From Eurosta solidaginis (lineage: Eukaryota > Arthropoda > Insecta > Diptera > Tephritidae): a DNA stretch of 64,000 nucleotides. A program made the position numbers and the translations under genes. Shown piece after piece: positions 34,640-46,119 of the stretch. A model generated the notes under the pieces. It searched no databases. It was not told the origin of the DNA and saw only the letters and a program-made list of their open reading frames with translations. The stretch lies in assembly GCF_040869045.1 (NCBI RefSeq), contig NC_090319.1, positions 260,416,897 through 260,480,896 on the forward strand, written 5' to 3'. Position 1 is the stretch's first letter. Each line of letters opens with the position of its first letter.

Positions 34640-35300
34640 TCAAGAAACGTTAAATAAATTCATCTAACGGAGGTCCAAGGAATCGAGCAGTTTCAATATG
34701 GTTTTAGCAAAAAAAAAAGTTGCTATTACAGATTTTTGTTCCACATTACAGACGAATACATGATTTGTGCTATACACCAGTCCATAGAGATCGAAGTTGG
34801 GACAGAGTAACGCGCATTTCCGATGTATGCAAAGCCGGGAGCCTGAGTTTGAAGGAAATCACAGACTATGCGTTCGTGTTGCTCTGGATCACACTACACC
34901 AGATCTCGTCATAGGGCTTATGCAGATGTCTTCTTATCTACCCTGGCGGCGCAACTACATCAATCAATTGTCTTTTAGGATGCCTCGGTGCTCAGACGTT
35001 TTAAGAAGATATTTTGTGGCAATTCTAAGTGGGAAATTTGGCAGCCCTGCAACTTTCTCCGTTGCAGCGGTTTGAGGATTTTTATGCATCTTTGTGCATT
35101 GTAGGCAATTGTATTGAAGCGGATGCAATTGTGTTGAAGCAGTGACTGTGTTCGGACGTCACAACAAAAATTTGGGGTTCCATAGTAGTAACGTTGTGCC
35201 GACGAAGTTGCTGTCCAGTTGTTGTGTTATGGCAAGGTCCACGTCGTGAAAAACATGGCCGTATGTACATTAAATCAGTGTCAAGTCCTGTGATGTGAAA
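34640..35300 (-). mobile_element. diverged LINE fragment (family of LINE C)
   Basis: Minus-strand equivalents of the LINE C 3' part: CTAACGGAGGTCCAAGGAAT (C: CTAACGGGAGTCCAAGGAAA), the GAAGTTGGGACAGAGTAACG block, and an LRIATKYLLKTSEHR reading comparable with LRTATGCLLMSPEHH. Strongly decayed. Confidence 0.55.
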
Positions 35301-36839
35301 AATTAGAAGAGACAAGGGATATACATAAATGCTTATTTTGCGGCATAGTTTTCTTTTGTTGATTCAAATCTGCATTCGCAGAGCCATAAAGTTGCTGGAC
35401 AAAACTAAGTTCCTCCTCTATGCCTCTCAACCCGCCGGCGAACGAAGCTCCCTCCGTTGTTGTCCTTCCGCTACGAGGGCAATGTTTCCTATATTTCAGG
35501 ACGAGGGTGGTGGGGGTATGATGACTTTCCCACCGTTATGATGGCTTTCACTCCAAAATGATTACACTCCAACGATTAAGAAAATATTTTGCCCCGGGCG
35601 CAAGAAAACCTCACTACGCCACTGGTCGGTACTAGAGGTTTACGTCGATAACTATATCGGCGGCGGCGGCGTAGGCACTATTAATACCGGCGGCGGCGCG
35701 CGGGTTTACGCCGGTGTTCTTACTTTAAAAAGCTTGATTTTTCTATTTAAAGAATAATATTTAGGAAAAGTTTTGTTTGTATGTATTTAAGGAAATCAAC
35801 GTTTTGGCTATTTCGGAAAGATCCGGGGGTTTGCCTCAAAGTCTCGCGGATCATTCAGCTCCTTGCAGAGGGAATGTCCTGCATTCACTTACTCCAGGGA
35901 GGCTTCGAACCTAACCCTCGTCTGCATGTCTCGTACAAAGCGTAGTTTCAGTCATCTCATTTCCGTATGTTTCACCTGAGTAAGGCCACGTCAAAACCGC
36001 CAATGGTATTTCATTGATCTCTGGGATTTCAACAAAGACTGCAAAGATATGTAGGAAACGTCGATACAAAAATACACTTGAACGATTTTTTGAGATTCCG
36101 CTTCGTTTGCAAGATACAGTGTTTAAAAAAAAATAAGGAGTATTTTAATGAAAAGTTAATAACTCACAGACTTTTTGCAATCTATATATATAAAAATGAA
36201 ATGATGTTCGTTCCTGTTCATGTTTTGGGGCCGATACGAGGCCAATTTTATTCATTCTTTTTTCATATTATAGGGATAAAATGGGGGAAGGTTTTTAGCA
36301 AAAAAAAATGTGTTTAAATTCCTACGGTCTTGAGATATAGGTCAAAACGTGGACCCGGATAACCCTACGATGTGTTTGTATAATATGCGTATCAAATAGA
36401 AGCTTCTGATGATTACTTTAATATGGGGTACTTCTCCTACCCCTGGTGACTAGGGTCTCGAGATATAGGCCAAAGTGTGGACTCGGGTACCCCAAGAATT
36501 TGTTTATACAATATGGATATCAAATGAAAGCTGTTCTGAGTTCTTTAGCAGAGGGTAATTTGCATACATCTGGATGACTAGGGTCTCGAGATATTGCCCA
36601 AAACGTGGATCAGAATAATCTTAGGATGTGTTTTTACAGTATGGGTATCAAATGGAAGCTGTTAATGAGTACTTCAATATGGGTATCAAAAGGAAGCTGT
36701 GCTGATTAGTGTAATTTTTCTCTGGGTGACGAGTGTCTCGAGATCATTTCATGTGTATAGCATTTTTTGAATAAATATACGAATTTTTCGATTTGTGAAA
36801 TCGTTATCGCTATCGATATCGAAATCAATATCAAAATCG

Positions 36840-37830
36840 TTGTCGACATTATTACCCGTACCCATCCATACCCTACATTTTACATCTTACACCATACATT
36901 TTACATCTTACATCGTACATCCTACATCTTACATCCCCCATATCCATGCCATCTTCCATATAGATACCCATACCCACCCATACCTTACATCTTACATCAT
37001 ATATCTCCCATATCCATACCATCCTCCATATGCATACCCATACCCACCCATACCTTACATCGTACATTTTACATCTTACGTCTTACATCTTACATATCAC
37101 ACTTACATCTTACATCTCACATTCAAAATTCCCCCATACCGTGAGCAAAGATGTTTACACATCAAAAATATTCCCATATGATTATAATAATCTCACAAAT
37201 GTGATTTTTTTTAATTCAGGCGCAGAAACGAATAAAAAGGTTAGCGCTATGAATTATTATTCATATCGATTAATGATTCGTGAAAATGAAGAATCCCATA
37301 TCCATACCATCCTCCATATACATACCCATACCCACCCATACCTTACATCTTACATCATATTTCCCCATATCCATACCATCCTCCATATACACACCCATAC
37401 CCACCCATACATTACATCTTACATCATATATTCCCCATATCCATACCATCCTCCATATACACACCCATACCTTACATCTTACATCTTATATCTAACATCT
37501 TACATCTTACAAAGATGATTACACATCAAAAATATTCACATATGATAATAATAATCTCACAAATGTGATTTTTTTTAATTCAGGCGCAGAAACGAATAAA
37601 AAGGTTAGCGCTATGAATTATTATTCATATCGATTAATGATTCGTGAAAATGAAGAATCCCATATACATACCCATACCCACCCATACCTTACATCTTACA
37701 TCATATATCCCCATATCCATACCATCCTCCATATACACACCCATACCCACCCATACCTTACATCTTACATCATATATCCCCATATCCATACCATCCTCCA
37801 TATACATACCCATACCTTACATCTTACAGG
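36840..37830 (+). repeat. CATACC/CTTACATC minisatellite with captured Helitron segment
   Basis: Three blocks (36860-37130, 37295-37510, 37665-37830) of CCATACC, CACCCATACCTTACATC and CCATATCCATACCATCCTCC units. Between them lie two near-identical Helitron segments of about 160 bp (37130-37295 and 37510-37665), so the array grew by duplicating repeat plus coding sequence. Open frames on both strands here are low-complexity. Confidence 0.85.
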
Positions 37831-37837
37831 AAAACAT

Positions 37838-38325
37838 TTCAAAGGCGAAAACAAGGAAAACCAGTTCAAGGTTATCCTAATGTGTTTTCAACAGATGCAT
37901 TAGGACGCATTTATGCAGTTCATCCAAATAATGCTGAGTGTTTTTTCTTGCGATTGTTGTTAATTAATGTTCGTGGCCCAACATCATTCCAAGCTTTAAG
38001 AACAATTAATGGTAAATTGTGCGCTACATATCGTGAAGCATGTCAACAATTAAATTTGTTGGAGGATGACAAGCATTGGGAAGATACGCTTGCAGTTGCA
38101 GCTGTAATAGCCGGTCCACATTAAATATGAACATTATTTTCGATACTAATTGCAATGTGCTCCCCATCTAATCCATTGGAATTATGGAATAATTTCAAAG
38201 ATTATATGGCAGATGATATTTTAAACCAAATGCGTCGAATTACTGCAAATTATGAGTTGGAATTCACATTGGAAATTTACAATGAAGCATTGATAAGGAT
38301 TGACGACTGTTCCCCAACTCTATTT
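37838..38325 (+). pseudogene. Helitron helicase/Pif1-side fragment
   Basis: Frame 37882-38124 reads GRIYAVHPNNAECFFLRLLL, INVRGPTSFQALRTING, CATYREACQQLNLLEDDKHW, the linker and start of the Helitron helicase region. It continues after a stop with SPSNPLELWNNFKDYM and EFTLEIYNEALIRID to 38325. The Walker motifs are not present. Confidence 0.82.
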
Positions 38326-38329
38326 TGAA

Positions 38330-38590
38330 GCGCTTTTCAAACTTAATTATCTTTCTCGTGTCATCTCTGGGAAGTTGGATGAGTGGAATCTGCTCCTTCA
38401 GCTTCGCCATGTTTCGTGATTGTATCACTTTGCCTCTTCCACATCCCTCTTTAGATATGCTTACTAAAGTACTCCTGGCTGCCAGCTCAATTATTATATG
38501 TAGAGGCGTTAACTCAAGCAGTACCTCTATTGCCGCCGTCGGACATGTTCACATGGCTCCCGTAATGCAGATACATGCCAAGCGTTTAAT
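38330..38590. other. unassigned segment in hAT B
   Basis: Unlike its surroundings in base composition and possibly another insertion. The open frame 38325-38600 has no recognised motif, and neither strand gives a clear RT block. Confidence 0.4.
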
Positions 38591-39049
38591 AACTTGGTGA
38601 ATTGGGTGATACAAAATCCGTGTTAAGCTGGCATTGAGAGCGACTTTTTCTTTAAATAACTGTTGAATGGGTGGAAAGAGTTAAGTTTCGCAATTGGATT
38701 CTTATAACTGGCAGCGATGCGCATCCACCCCTTTCGACCATATCGGACCAATTTTCGACATGAACAATAAATGGCCTAGACAGTCTTAAATGAGTAGAAA
38801 ATATAGTAACGCGCCGAACGCCGCCGCCGCGCCGATATTTTCGACATTCAGCGGCGGCGTGCGAAAACCGGAGGCGGCGTATATCTGTAGTCGGTACACA
38901 AAATTTTAGTACTTTATATGAAATCCAACATATCGACTGCTGCGCGGAGTATCACCCTATCTCAACTGCAGTTTCGAAAATGTCCTACATCAAAAATCTT
39001 TTCGGAAATGCCTTATTTCACAATTCTTCTCAAGGCTACTCCATGCCTC

Positions 39050-39293
39050 AACTATATGGTTGGCTCATCTCATCAGCTGATTTTATTTTTTTCATTTCAC
39101 TGGAGCAGGGATTGTCAAAAGGAGATGGAAAACTCAAAATGAAACCAACACATTGACAACATTTTCTTACCACACACAAGCACTTCTAAGTTTTATGTTT
39201 CATTCCATTCCATTCGCCTTACACCAACACTCAGATTTTGACAATCTGAACAAATGTATGTTGTTGCTGTCGAGATGAGCCAACCATATAGTT
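39050..39293. mobile_element. small MITE with 22-bp inverted ends
   Basis: AACTATATGGTTGGCTCATC(TC) at the left and its exact inverse, GAGATGAGCCAACCATATAG(TT), at the right. 244 bp, noncoding. Target duplication not resolved. Confidence 0.65.
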
Positions 39294-39299
39294 CAGATT

Positions 39300-39365
39300 A
39301 CAATAACCCCCCTGTACTTCTTTTTCTATAGCACAACCCCCCTGTACATCTTTTTCTATAGCATA
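39300..39365 (+). repeat. short direct duplication
   Basis: Two adjacent copies of about 31-32 bp: CAACCCCCCTGTACATCTTT + TTCTATAG, the first with one base less matched. Confidence 0.6.
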
Positions 39366-39479
39366 GCCAACAACCACTATGGTAAATAACCACACGCCAC
39401 ACGCTACCAACGACTGATGGCAAACCAATGTTGTGTTTCGTCAACAAGATCATCACACGAGACAATGGCAATAGTGGTG

Positions 39480-41480
39480 CATTAATTTTTTAAGCAGTTA
39501 GCGGCACCACCCGTATAAAAACAACGAATTTGCATTTTGCAATTCAGTCCTCGCAGGTGAGCCAGCGGGAGTGGTTGTATTTTTAAAACCAAAATTGCCA
39601 CTCCTGCTAGCCAGCTGAGTGGAAGGGGGCGCTGTCATGGCGCGGGTCACCCACCACCAGGGCTGGACGACGAGAGTGGGGTCTTCGGATTATCCTTCCC
39701 TCCGTCGCCCACCCTGGTGTTGAGCGGCCCGCCGCCTCAATGACCAAATACCCCTCCCTCGCAGCTAGGACTGAGCGGAAGGGGGCGCTGTCATGGCGCG
39801 AGTCACCCTTCACCTGGGCTGGACGACGCGAATGGTGTCTTCGGACTATCCTTCCCTCCGTCGCCCACCTCGGTGTTGAGCGGCCCACGGCCTTAATGAC
39901 GAAATAACCCCCCTCCCCCTCAGCTCTGGTTTAGTAGGTTGGCCGGAGCGGAGGGACCACTCCCTCTAGTTAGCTGTGGAGAAGAGGGTGCGGCCGTGGC
40001 GCGAGTCACCTCTTGCTGCACCAAGATGACGCGAGTGGTGTCTTCGGACTACCCTTCCCTCCGTCGTCCTGGTCTGGTAAGGAATGATTCGCCGCCCGAA
40101 CGACCCCACGACCCCCTTTCCTCAGCTCTGGTTTTGGCCGTAAGCCGACGCGTGCGCACAAGGGGCTACCGCTGTGCCGTTACGGTGCACTTCCCCTCCG
40201 CCCACGGGTGGACCTACGGTGTCTCGGCTGGTACAACAACGCCCCCCTTACGCACCTTCTACTAGTGTACAAGTAGGGAGGCGGGGGTGTCCAGCGGTGA
40301 AACCAGCACTAACCTGAGTCCTCGCAGTCTCTTCCCTAGGTTACCGACCCCGCCGACTATCGGTCCTGCCGAAGACTACCGATCAATCTGATCCCGCCGA
40401 AACCATCAACCGACCCCGCCCGGAACGAGCTGCCGCTGTCCAGGTAAACCCCATCGCCAGTCAACTTCCCCTCTCACCCCGGCCTTGGTATGCGCTCCGT
40501 AGCCCACCACCGCTGCCGTCGCTCCTCTGGTGACCCCGCTGCTTCCATCCCGTCGGTGCTACGCCGACCGTTGGCCGTCCGCCGTGCTACCGCCGCAGCG
40601 AGTTTAGGACGATCGATGAGCTCCTGGAAATAACGGAGGAATATGAGCTGCTAAAAAGCGAGGAAGCGAAACAGGGTAAAGTGGCGGTCCACAGCCTTTA
40701 TCACCTGCAAACGGAGTACGATAGCAAGGAGTGCTGCTGGCGCTGCAAGGAACGCGGCACCGCCGCTTCCAATCCAGGGGCCACTGGAGGGTGTTATGTC
40801 CCAGGTGTGGACAAGACAACATCCTCTCCAGGGGCTGCCTATGGCCTTCGACCAACCAATCCACCGACAACAACACATCCAGGATGCCGTCCAAATTATG
40901 TGAGAGGAAGCCGCCAAGCATTAGTTGTGCGGTCACAGAAGCCGAGGGCATGAGCGTGCGCGCGCTAGTGGACACCGGCGCCACTCTATCATACGTCGAT
41001 GAGTCAATACGAGATCACCTGGAGAGGAACAACATCAAACCACGTCTTAACAGACGGAGCGTCCAATTGGCAGACCAGACGTGTGTCAATAGTTCGAATT
41101 CCTCACAGCAAGGATTACGTACCATGGACGAACGACTAACAGAATGATGCCCGTCATCCCGAACCTAGCAGAACGGATGCCTTAGGAATGGACTTTCTAC
41201 GGGAAAGGGGAATCACCCTCGCGCTAGACGGCCAGCCGTTAGAAGTCACCTTGACCAGGAGATCAGCCGAGCTAGACACACTATGTGCAATGACCAGCCG
41301 GGAACACGAGATCAATGGTCAAAATCCGGAGCACCATCAGAAGTGATTGAGCAAAACTGTTAGCCCAATTACCGCAGCCGAACATTCGAACATCCGTTAA
41401 CAGAACCGACCGCTGAAGCAACGCTTCCACCCCCCGTTACCCGGCTATTCAAAATACAACTTCAATAAAGAGTACCGAAA
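39480..41480 (+). mobile_element. GC-rich LTR-retrotransposon remnant (gag/protease)
   Basis: A promoter-like CCGTATAAAAACAACG at about 39510 precedes a GC-rich leader with three repeats of about 160-200 bp (GGAAGGGGGCGCTGTCATGG at 39621 and 39777; variant near 39980), each with TCTTCGGA(T/C)TA(T/C)CCTTCC. Then come a gag C-terminus (TIDELLEITEEYELL at 40600), Cys-rich fingers (CCWRCKERG, LCPRCGQDN) and retropepsin at 40940-41240 (ALVDTGATLSYVDE, ALGMDFLRERGI). No RT or integrase and no confident LTR. The base composition contrasts with the surrounding AT-rich DNA. Confidence 0.65.
40599..41240 (+). pseudogene. gag zinc-finger and aspartic protease remnant
   Basis: The first frame (to about 40760) has ECCWRCKERG; a frameshift leads into the 40731-41147 frame with RVLCPRCGQDNILSRGC and VDTGATLSYVDESIRDHL. 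After a further disruption GMDFLRERGI follows. Matches the Cys-motif plus DTGA order of Ty3-type gag-pol; the lineage is unclear. Confidence 0.65.
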
Positions 41481-42841
41481 AAGTGCGCCGAACGCGAACC
41501 ATGGGAAATAGTAACCGCCAAAGTTGAAGTAAAAACTTTGAATAAATATTTGTGGAGAAATGAGCTAACAAAGGGGAAGGGCCACACCTATTTTGAAATT
41601 TTACAATTTTCGTACTTTTCATAATACGGGTATTCTCTCAGTGTAAAAATTATAAAAAACGTGGAAAGTTTTGCGTTTCACCGTCAAAAGTTTTCTACAC
41701 GCAACAACAAAATGAATTTGTGAAGTTTCTATTATTTCAACATTTTTTATACCTAAGCCCATGTACATATATTTGAGTACAAAATTTTTAAACGTTACAT
41801 GAAGGTTGAAACTGCATTTTAGCATAAAAACAACAATTTTGTGCGCTGCAGTTTTGTTTCGACAATTGTTTTGAATCCATAAAATAAAAATTTTATATTT
41901 AACTGTTGGCACTAAATTCAGGACCATGTCAATAGAATATTACTTGTGTAAGTGGTGTGTGCCCTGAGAGTTATATAATTGGTCTGGGAAACGTGAAATA
42001 TTTCGTACGTTTACAATGCTTCCCATACTGAGAGAATTGTATTAATGCGTTTACATGGTAATGTTGCGAAAAGCTCTCAACATAAGCCTCGCGTGTAAGG
42101 TACGCAGTTTTCCAACTTTAATTTCCGCCCAGTCGTGGACGCTGGAGTTTGACTGAGCATTTGATTTTGCAAATTTTTACTATACGTAAATAGAACCCCA
42201 AAGAAGAGCTGAGCAAAATTTGAATACGAGCAAATTTAGTTTCGGATCGAGTTACAGCATATGTCCGCTCATAATCATGCATTAGAAACCATTTTGCCAC
42301 TTCTTGCTGTTATTTTAAATGAGAAATAACTTTCAAATTATTTTGAAATTTTCTTATACATGTCTTATACTTTATTTCTATTTATTTTTATAAGGTTTTC
42401 CTAAAAAGTTAATGCAGCAAACACAACTATGCAAATAAGTATATGGTTTCCAAAATCAGCTCTACATTTTATAAAAAAAGTGTTTTTCTAATTTTTAATT
42501 CCGATGACTTGGGATTCTGTGCACTCGTTCAGAAGTGCAAATTTTGAATTTACATACGCGGGAATGATAAAATTTGTTTCCAGTGTGTTTTTGTTTAATA
42601 AACCCTTTTTGTAGTTACTACGCATTTTTTTCGTTTACCACTACTCCAAAATTCTAATTCGATATAATTTTGAGCCTACTTTTCGTGTCAACAGAGACGT
42701 ACTAGCTTAACTTCCTCCATTTGTTTCTTTAAAATAAAAGTTTAGACTCAGCCTAGCCCATGTACATATATAATAACTACATTTTCTATCATTGAGTAAT
42801 GAGCTACGCTAGAGAGTGTAGTTGTAGGGAATACAAAATGC
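41481..42841. other. 3' flank of the CoA-transferase gene, no gene recognised
   Basis: AT-rich. TTTATT runs at 42371-42390 could supply the minus-strand polyadenylation signal of the CoA-transferase gene. Nothing else supported. Confidence 0.5.
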
Positions 42842-44725
42842 TCAGCAGGATGGCATAACTTTAAGACGTTCACAAGCAGCTTTTTCAAGAGCTTCACGGT
42901 GATCCGGATGACTGATTTGTATAAGTTCGTAGGCACGTTGACGCATAGTTTTGCCAAAAAGGGATGCAATGCCATACTCAGTGACAACGTAATGAACATG
43001 AGCACGTGAAGTTACAACCCCAGCGCCTGGAAATTAAAACAAAAAATAACTTGGTTAGTACTTTCTTTCGGAGAATTCTTAAATAGTTAATCGCTATTAA
43101 GCAAAAATGTTATTTTCCACAACTTCGAAGTTGGCAAGACGTAGATATTGGCCTTCCAAGTTCGAGATTGGAGACATTTTTATTCTTTATTGTGTTTATA
43201 TAGAAAATATTTTGATAGCTTCAAAACCACTTCTGAAAACTTTTTGAAATAATAAAACTAAAGTACGGTAACGACGTGCGGTCGATATAGAATTGAAGTA
43301 ACGAGCCGATGAGTGTCGACTATCGAATTACGGAAAACCACCTCTGTCTTTGGATCACTTCTAATACGTCTTATATAAGTTTTAAAAAAGAAAAGAATTA
43401 TACAATTCAAATAAGAAATAAAAGAAGACTATGCCTACATTTTTACTTCGTTAATTTTTTAAACTTCGTTCAAACTACAAAAAATAATTGGCTTTGTTCA
43501 ATGCTCAGCACGAGTTTTGTACAGTGTGATGCTTACCAGGTTGTAAAATGGGTACAATTTTGCTCTGACCCTTATTTGTAACCGATGGCAGTGCAATTAT
43601 GGGAACGCCTTTTCCATCTAAACCTTCAGCGGCGCCACGTATGAAGTCCACTTGTCCACCAAAACCAGAAAAGAAACGCGTTCCAATCGAATCGGCGCAC
43701 ACTTGTCCGGTAAGATCGACTTCGATCGCTGAGTTGATGGCAGTCATGCGCGGTTGTTGCTTAATCACGCCGGTATTGTTCACATAATCGATGCCATACA
43801 TTTCTGTAAGTGGGATGAGTTATTAGGGGTTGTTCGAAATGTTGTGGTAGTTAAATTGCTTACCAATGAAAGGATTGTCGTTCACAAAATCATATAAAGC
43901 TTGATTACCAATCAAAAAGGAACCAACAATACGTCCTTGGTGCATTTTCTTTTTGCTATTATTAACACATCCTTTTTTCACCAAATCCACCACACCATTG
44001 GCAAACATTTCCGAATGTATACCCAAATCTTTGTGGTCATGACAAGCAAGTAATACAGCATCGGGTATATTGCCAATACCCATTTGTAATGTGGCACCAT
44101 TACATATCAAATTCTCAGCAATCAATTTGCCAATCTTGGTTTCCACCTCACTTGGTGGCTTGCCGCCATGTTGTGGTAGTGGTGAATCGACTTCGACAGC
44201 AAAATCAAAATGCGATGAGTGAATGCAAGCATCACCGAATGTGCGTGGCATTTGTTTATTTATTTGTGCTATAAAAGAAATACAAAATATAAATTAGTAA
44301 CACATAAAGTACCGTGCTTATTAAGTTCCTACCAATAATCATTTTCGAATGATTGGCAGCTGCACGAACACAATCAACACTGGTGCCAAGCGAACAAAAA
44401 CCATGACGATCAATCGGTGAAACATGCAAAATCGCTACATCAGGTTTTACGATGCCTTTATAGAAAAGGTATGGAATTTCATGTAAGAATATAGACATAT
44501 TATCACCACGTCCTTCGGCTACAGCTTTACGCACATTGGCACCCATGAAGAAGGAGGTAGATCGAAATATATCTTTGTTTTCTGGTGCACAATAGTCTGC
44601 TGGTCCTTCTGTATGCATATGACAGACGGTAATATTGTCCAGCTTATTTTCTTTGCCGTGCTTTGTCATGGCTTTGAGCAAATCAATGGGAGTGGCAGCA
44701 GCTCCGGCAGCAAATACGGTATCGC
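42842..44725 (-). CDS. acetyl-CoA hydrolase/transferase family protein (CG7920-like), four 3' exons
   Basis: Likely mitochondrial CoA-transferase moving CoA between acyl-CoA and a carboxylate such as acetate or 4-hydroxybutyrate; annotated in flies as 4-hydroxybutyrate CoA-transferase. Exons (minus): 44725-44333 (GDTVFAAGAAATPIDLLKAM, HVSPIDRHGFCSLG), 44268-43864 (MPRTFGDACIHSSHF, IGNIPDAVLLACHDHKDLGI, HSEMFANGVVDL), 43803-43537 (NSAIEVDLTGQVCADSIGT, FSGFGGQVDFIRGAAEG), 43026-42842 (AGVVTSRAHVHYVVTEYGIA, stop TGA 42844-42842). All introns are GT-AG and join in frame. The Glu in IHSEM is the probable catalytic residue (from family knowledge). Nothing is broken. The N-terminal exon with the targeting signal is not found up to 64000 and may lie beyond. 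In D. melanogaster the CG numbers of Nlp (CG7917) and CG7920 are adjacent, consistent with conserved neighbourhood. Confidence 0.93.
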
Positions 44726-45940
44726 CTAGAATGGAGAATGAAAGAAACATCATGATTTTTTTGAAATTATTAGACTGGGCCAAAAAAAAACATTTCAAAA
44801 TTTTTCTCTTTTTTTCTCTTGTCAATAGTTTGGTCTTGAGAGTCGCTTTACACTGTTTTGTCTACTGAACGAGTTATAGCTAGTGTTGTTCCGTTACGAG
44901 TAACTACGAGTACATACTCGAGTAACTTGCTCAAGTGCTGAGTATTTTTCTTAGTCGATTACCTCGTACAAGTACACCCTTTGGTATCGAGTACGTGGGC
45001 ACAATATCAAGGAATCGATTACTCATGTCAAATAACGCGCCAAGTGGAAGTTTCCGCTAAGCAAATGATGGGCGGACACTTCCTCTTGCAGGGGAGCGAG
45101 ATAGTGGATTAAAAGGTGATAAAAATCTTGGTACCCGATTCGGAGTAAGGTTTATTTACTCAAAAGTAGTAAAAGCTGCTGCGTAGTTTGTCACTTGCGA
45201 GACCCACCAAAACCGATAAAAACTGGTTCACGAGAAGCAGGAAAAGCCAGTAGTTATCTGTATACAGGTCTCATTTCCTCTTAATGCGGACGGCCCTAAA
45301 CTGGGAGTTTCGCGGTGGCTGCGGTTTCAACTCAAATTCGAGGAGAGTTAATTTTTGAAAGAAGTTGACAGTAAAGTTTTCCCTTGGTAATCCATCGCTA
45401 GGGGAAAAGTAGTCTCTTCTATTCTATGAGTTGACTTGGTGATGCGTCACCTAGGGTAAAGCAGTCTCTTCAACATACAGTTTAATATTTTCTTATTCTT
45501 TGCAAATTTAAGTTCAGTTCTTTATTGGGAATAAGCGAATGTGTTTAAATACGGAATTTCTGCAGCACCATGTATACGTGCTAATTAGACTAATTATAGT
45601 TCAATTTGAACAATGATTGATATGCATATAGAATGCACATATGGGCAAGTCGCAGATTACGGTGGTGGGAATCCGGTGACTTGGCGCATATTTGACCAAG
45701 CTTAAATTGATAAAATCAGAGTTTAAGAAGCACTTATTTCCCTAAAGGAGTATAAAGGTCTTTCTTTACTTTTCAGTTCCACCTATTTAACAGCTCTGTA
45801 AATATTTATCCTTTAGATATTGATAATTGAATAAAAAGCCAGATAGCAACGCCTTTTTAGCATTTGACAAACTGTAACTCTGTCAACTTAAGGGTCTGGC
45901 AAACTTGCCATATCCATGTCCGTACAAAACAGCTTATCCA
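44726..45940. other. intron or upstream DNA without recognised gene
   Basis: 44885-45010 repeats ACGAGTA/TACTCG motifs in both orientations (GTTACGAGTAACTACGAGTA), perhaps the end of an unidentified DNA element. The remainder to 45940 is unassigned. Confidence 0.45.
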
Positions 45941-45944
45941 ACCA

Positions 45945-46010
45945 ACCTTACGCCTCTTACAATAGGCAGTCCTACCGTGGGAATATTCCTAGACTCTTAA
46001 CCTATTTTTC
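45945..46010 (-). repeat. fragment of the tRNA-like SINE
   Basis: CGCCTCTTACAATAGGCAGT followed by CCTACCGTGGGAATATTC is a diverged version of 54110-54155 in the SINE at 53753-54167. Confidence 0.6.
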
Positions 46011-46119
46011 TGCTATTCATACTCGAAGAGATCAAAACGCGCCAAAAAAGAAAATATAAAAACTACAGGTACCTATACTACTAGGTATGATAAATTTGCC
46101 AACAAATTAAATGGGGTTA

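Larger units (their letters stand above)
32052..35624 (+). mobile_element. hAT element A with 8-bp target duplication, heavily invaded
   Basis: Ends CAGTGGCGTAGTGAGG and, inverted, CCTCACTACGCCACTG. GTCGGTAC flanks both (32044-32051, 35625-35632). It contains hAT transposase remnants (32293-32895), a family-L solo LTR with a second LTR inside it, and minus-strand LINE fragments. Confidence 0.87.
36181..38340 (+). mobile_element. Helitron remnant with minisatellite expansion
   Basis: The 5' end TCTATATATATAAAAATGAA after an A is the typical fly Helitron start. 36340-36740 holds roughly 120-bp repeats (GGTCTCGAGATATAGGCCAA, GGGTATCAAA). Then come coding remnants: the Helitron-like N domain twice (GAETNKKVSAMNYYSYRLMI at 37219-37280 and 37584-37645) and helicase-side sequence at 37838-38325. 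No clear 3' CTRR-hairpin. Confidence 0.75.
35633..38889 (+). mobile_element. hAT-like element B, adjacent to element A on the same target
   Basis: The ends TAGAGGTTTACG and, inverted, TACAGATATACG are both followed inward by unusual GGCGGCGGCG-rich subterminal blocks. GTCGGTAC lies on both sides (35625-35632, 38890-38897). A second copy of the right end is at 51248-51566. Contents: a LINE C 5' fragment (35850-35960), a Helitron (from 36181), and about 270 bp of end-specific sequence with no transposase recognised. Confidence 0.72.

Noticed and set aside
36767..37903. Several overlapping open frames on both strands with HTHPYLTSYI-like repeats
   Set aside because: Translations of the CATACC minisatellite; low-complexity, only the embedded Helitron motifs are real coding relics.
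38325..38600. 91-codon frame with hydrophobic segments
   Set aside because: No motif; surrounded by transposon ends, likely chance.
43599..44868. Plus-strand frames across the CoA-transferase exons
   Set aside because: Antisense shadows of the well-supported minus-strand gene.
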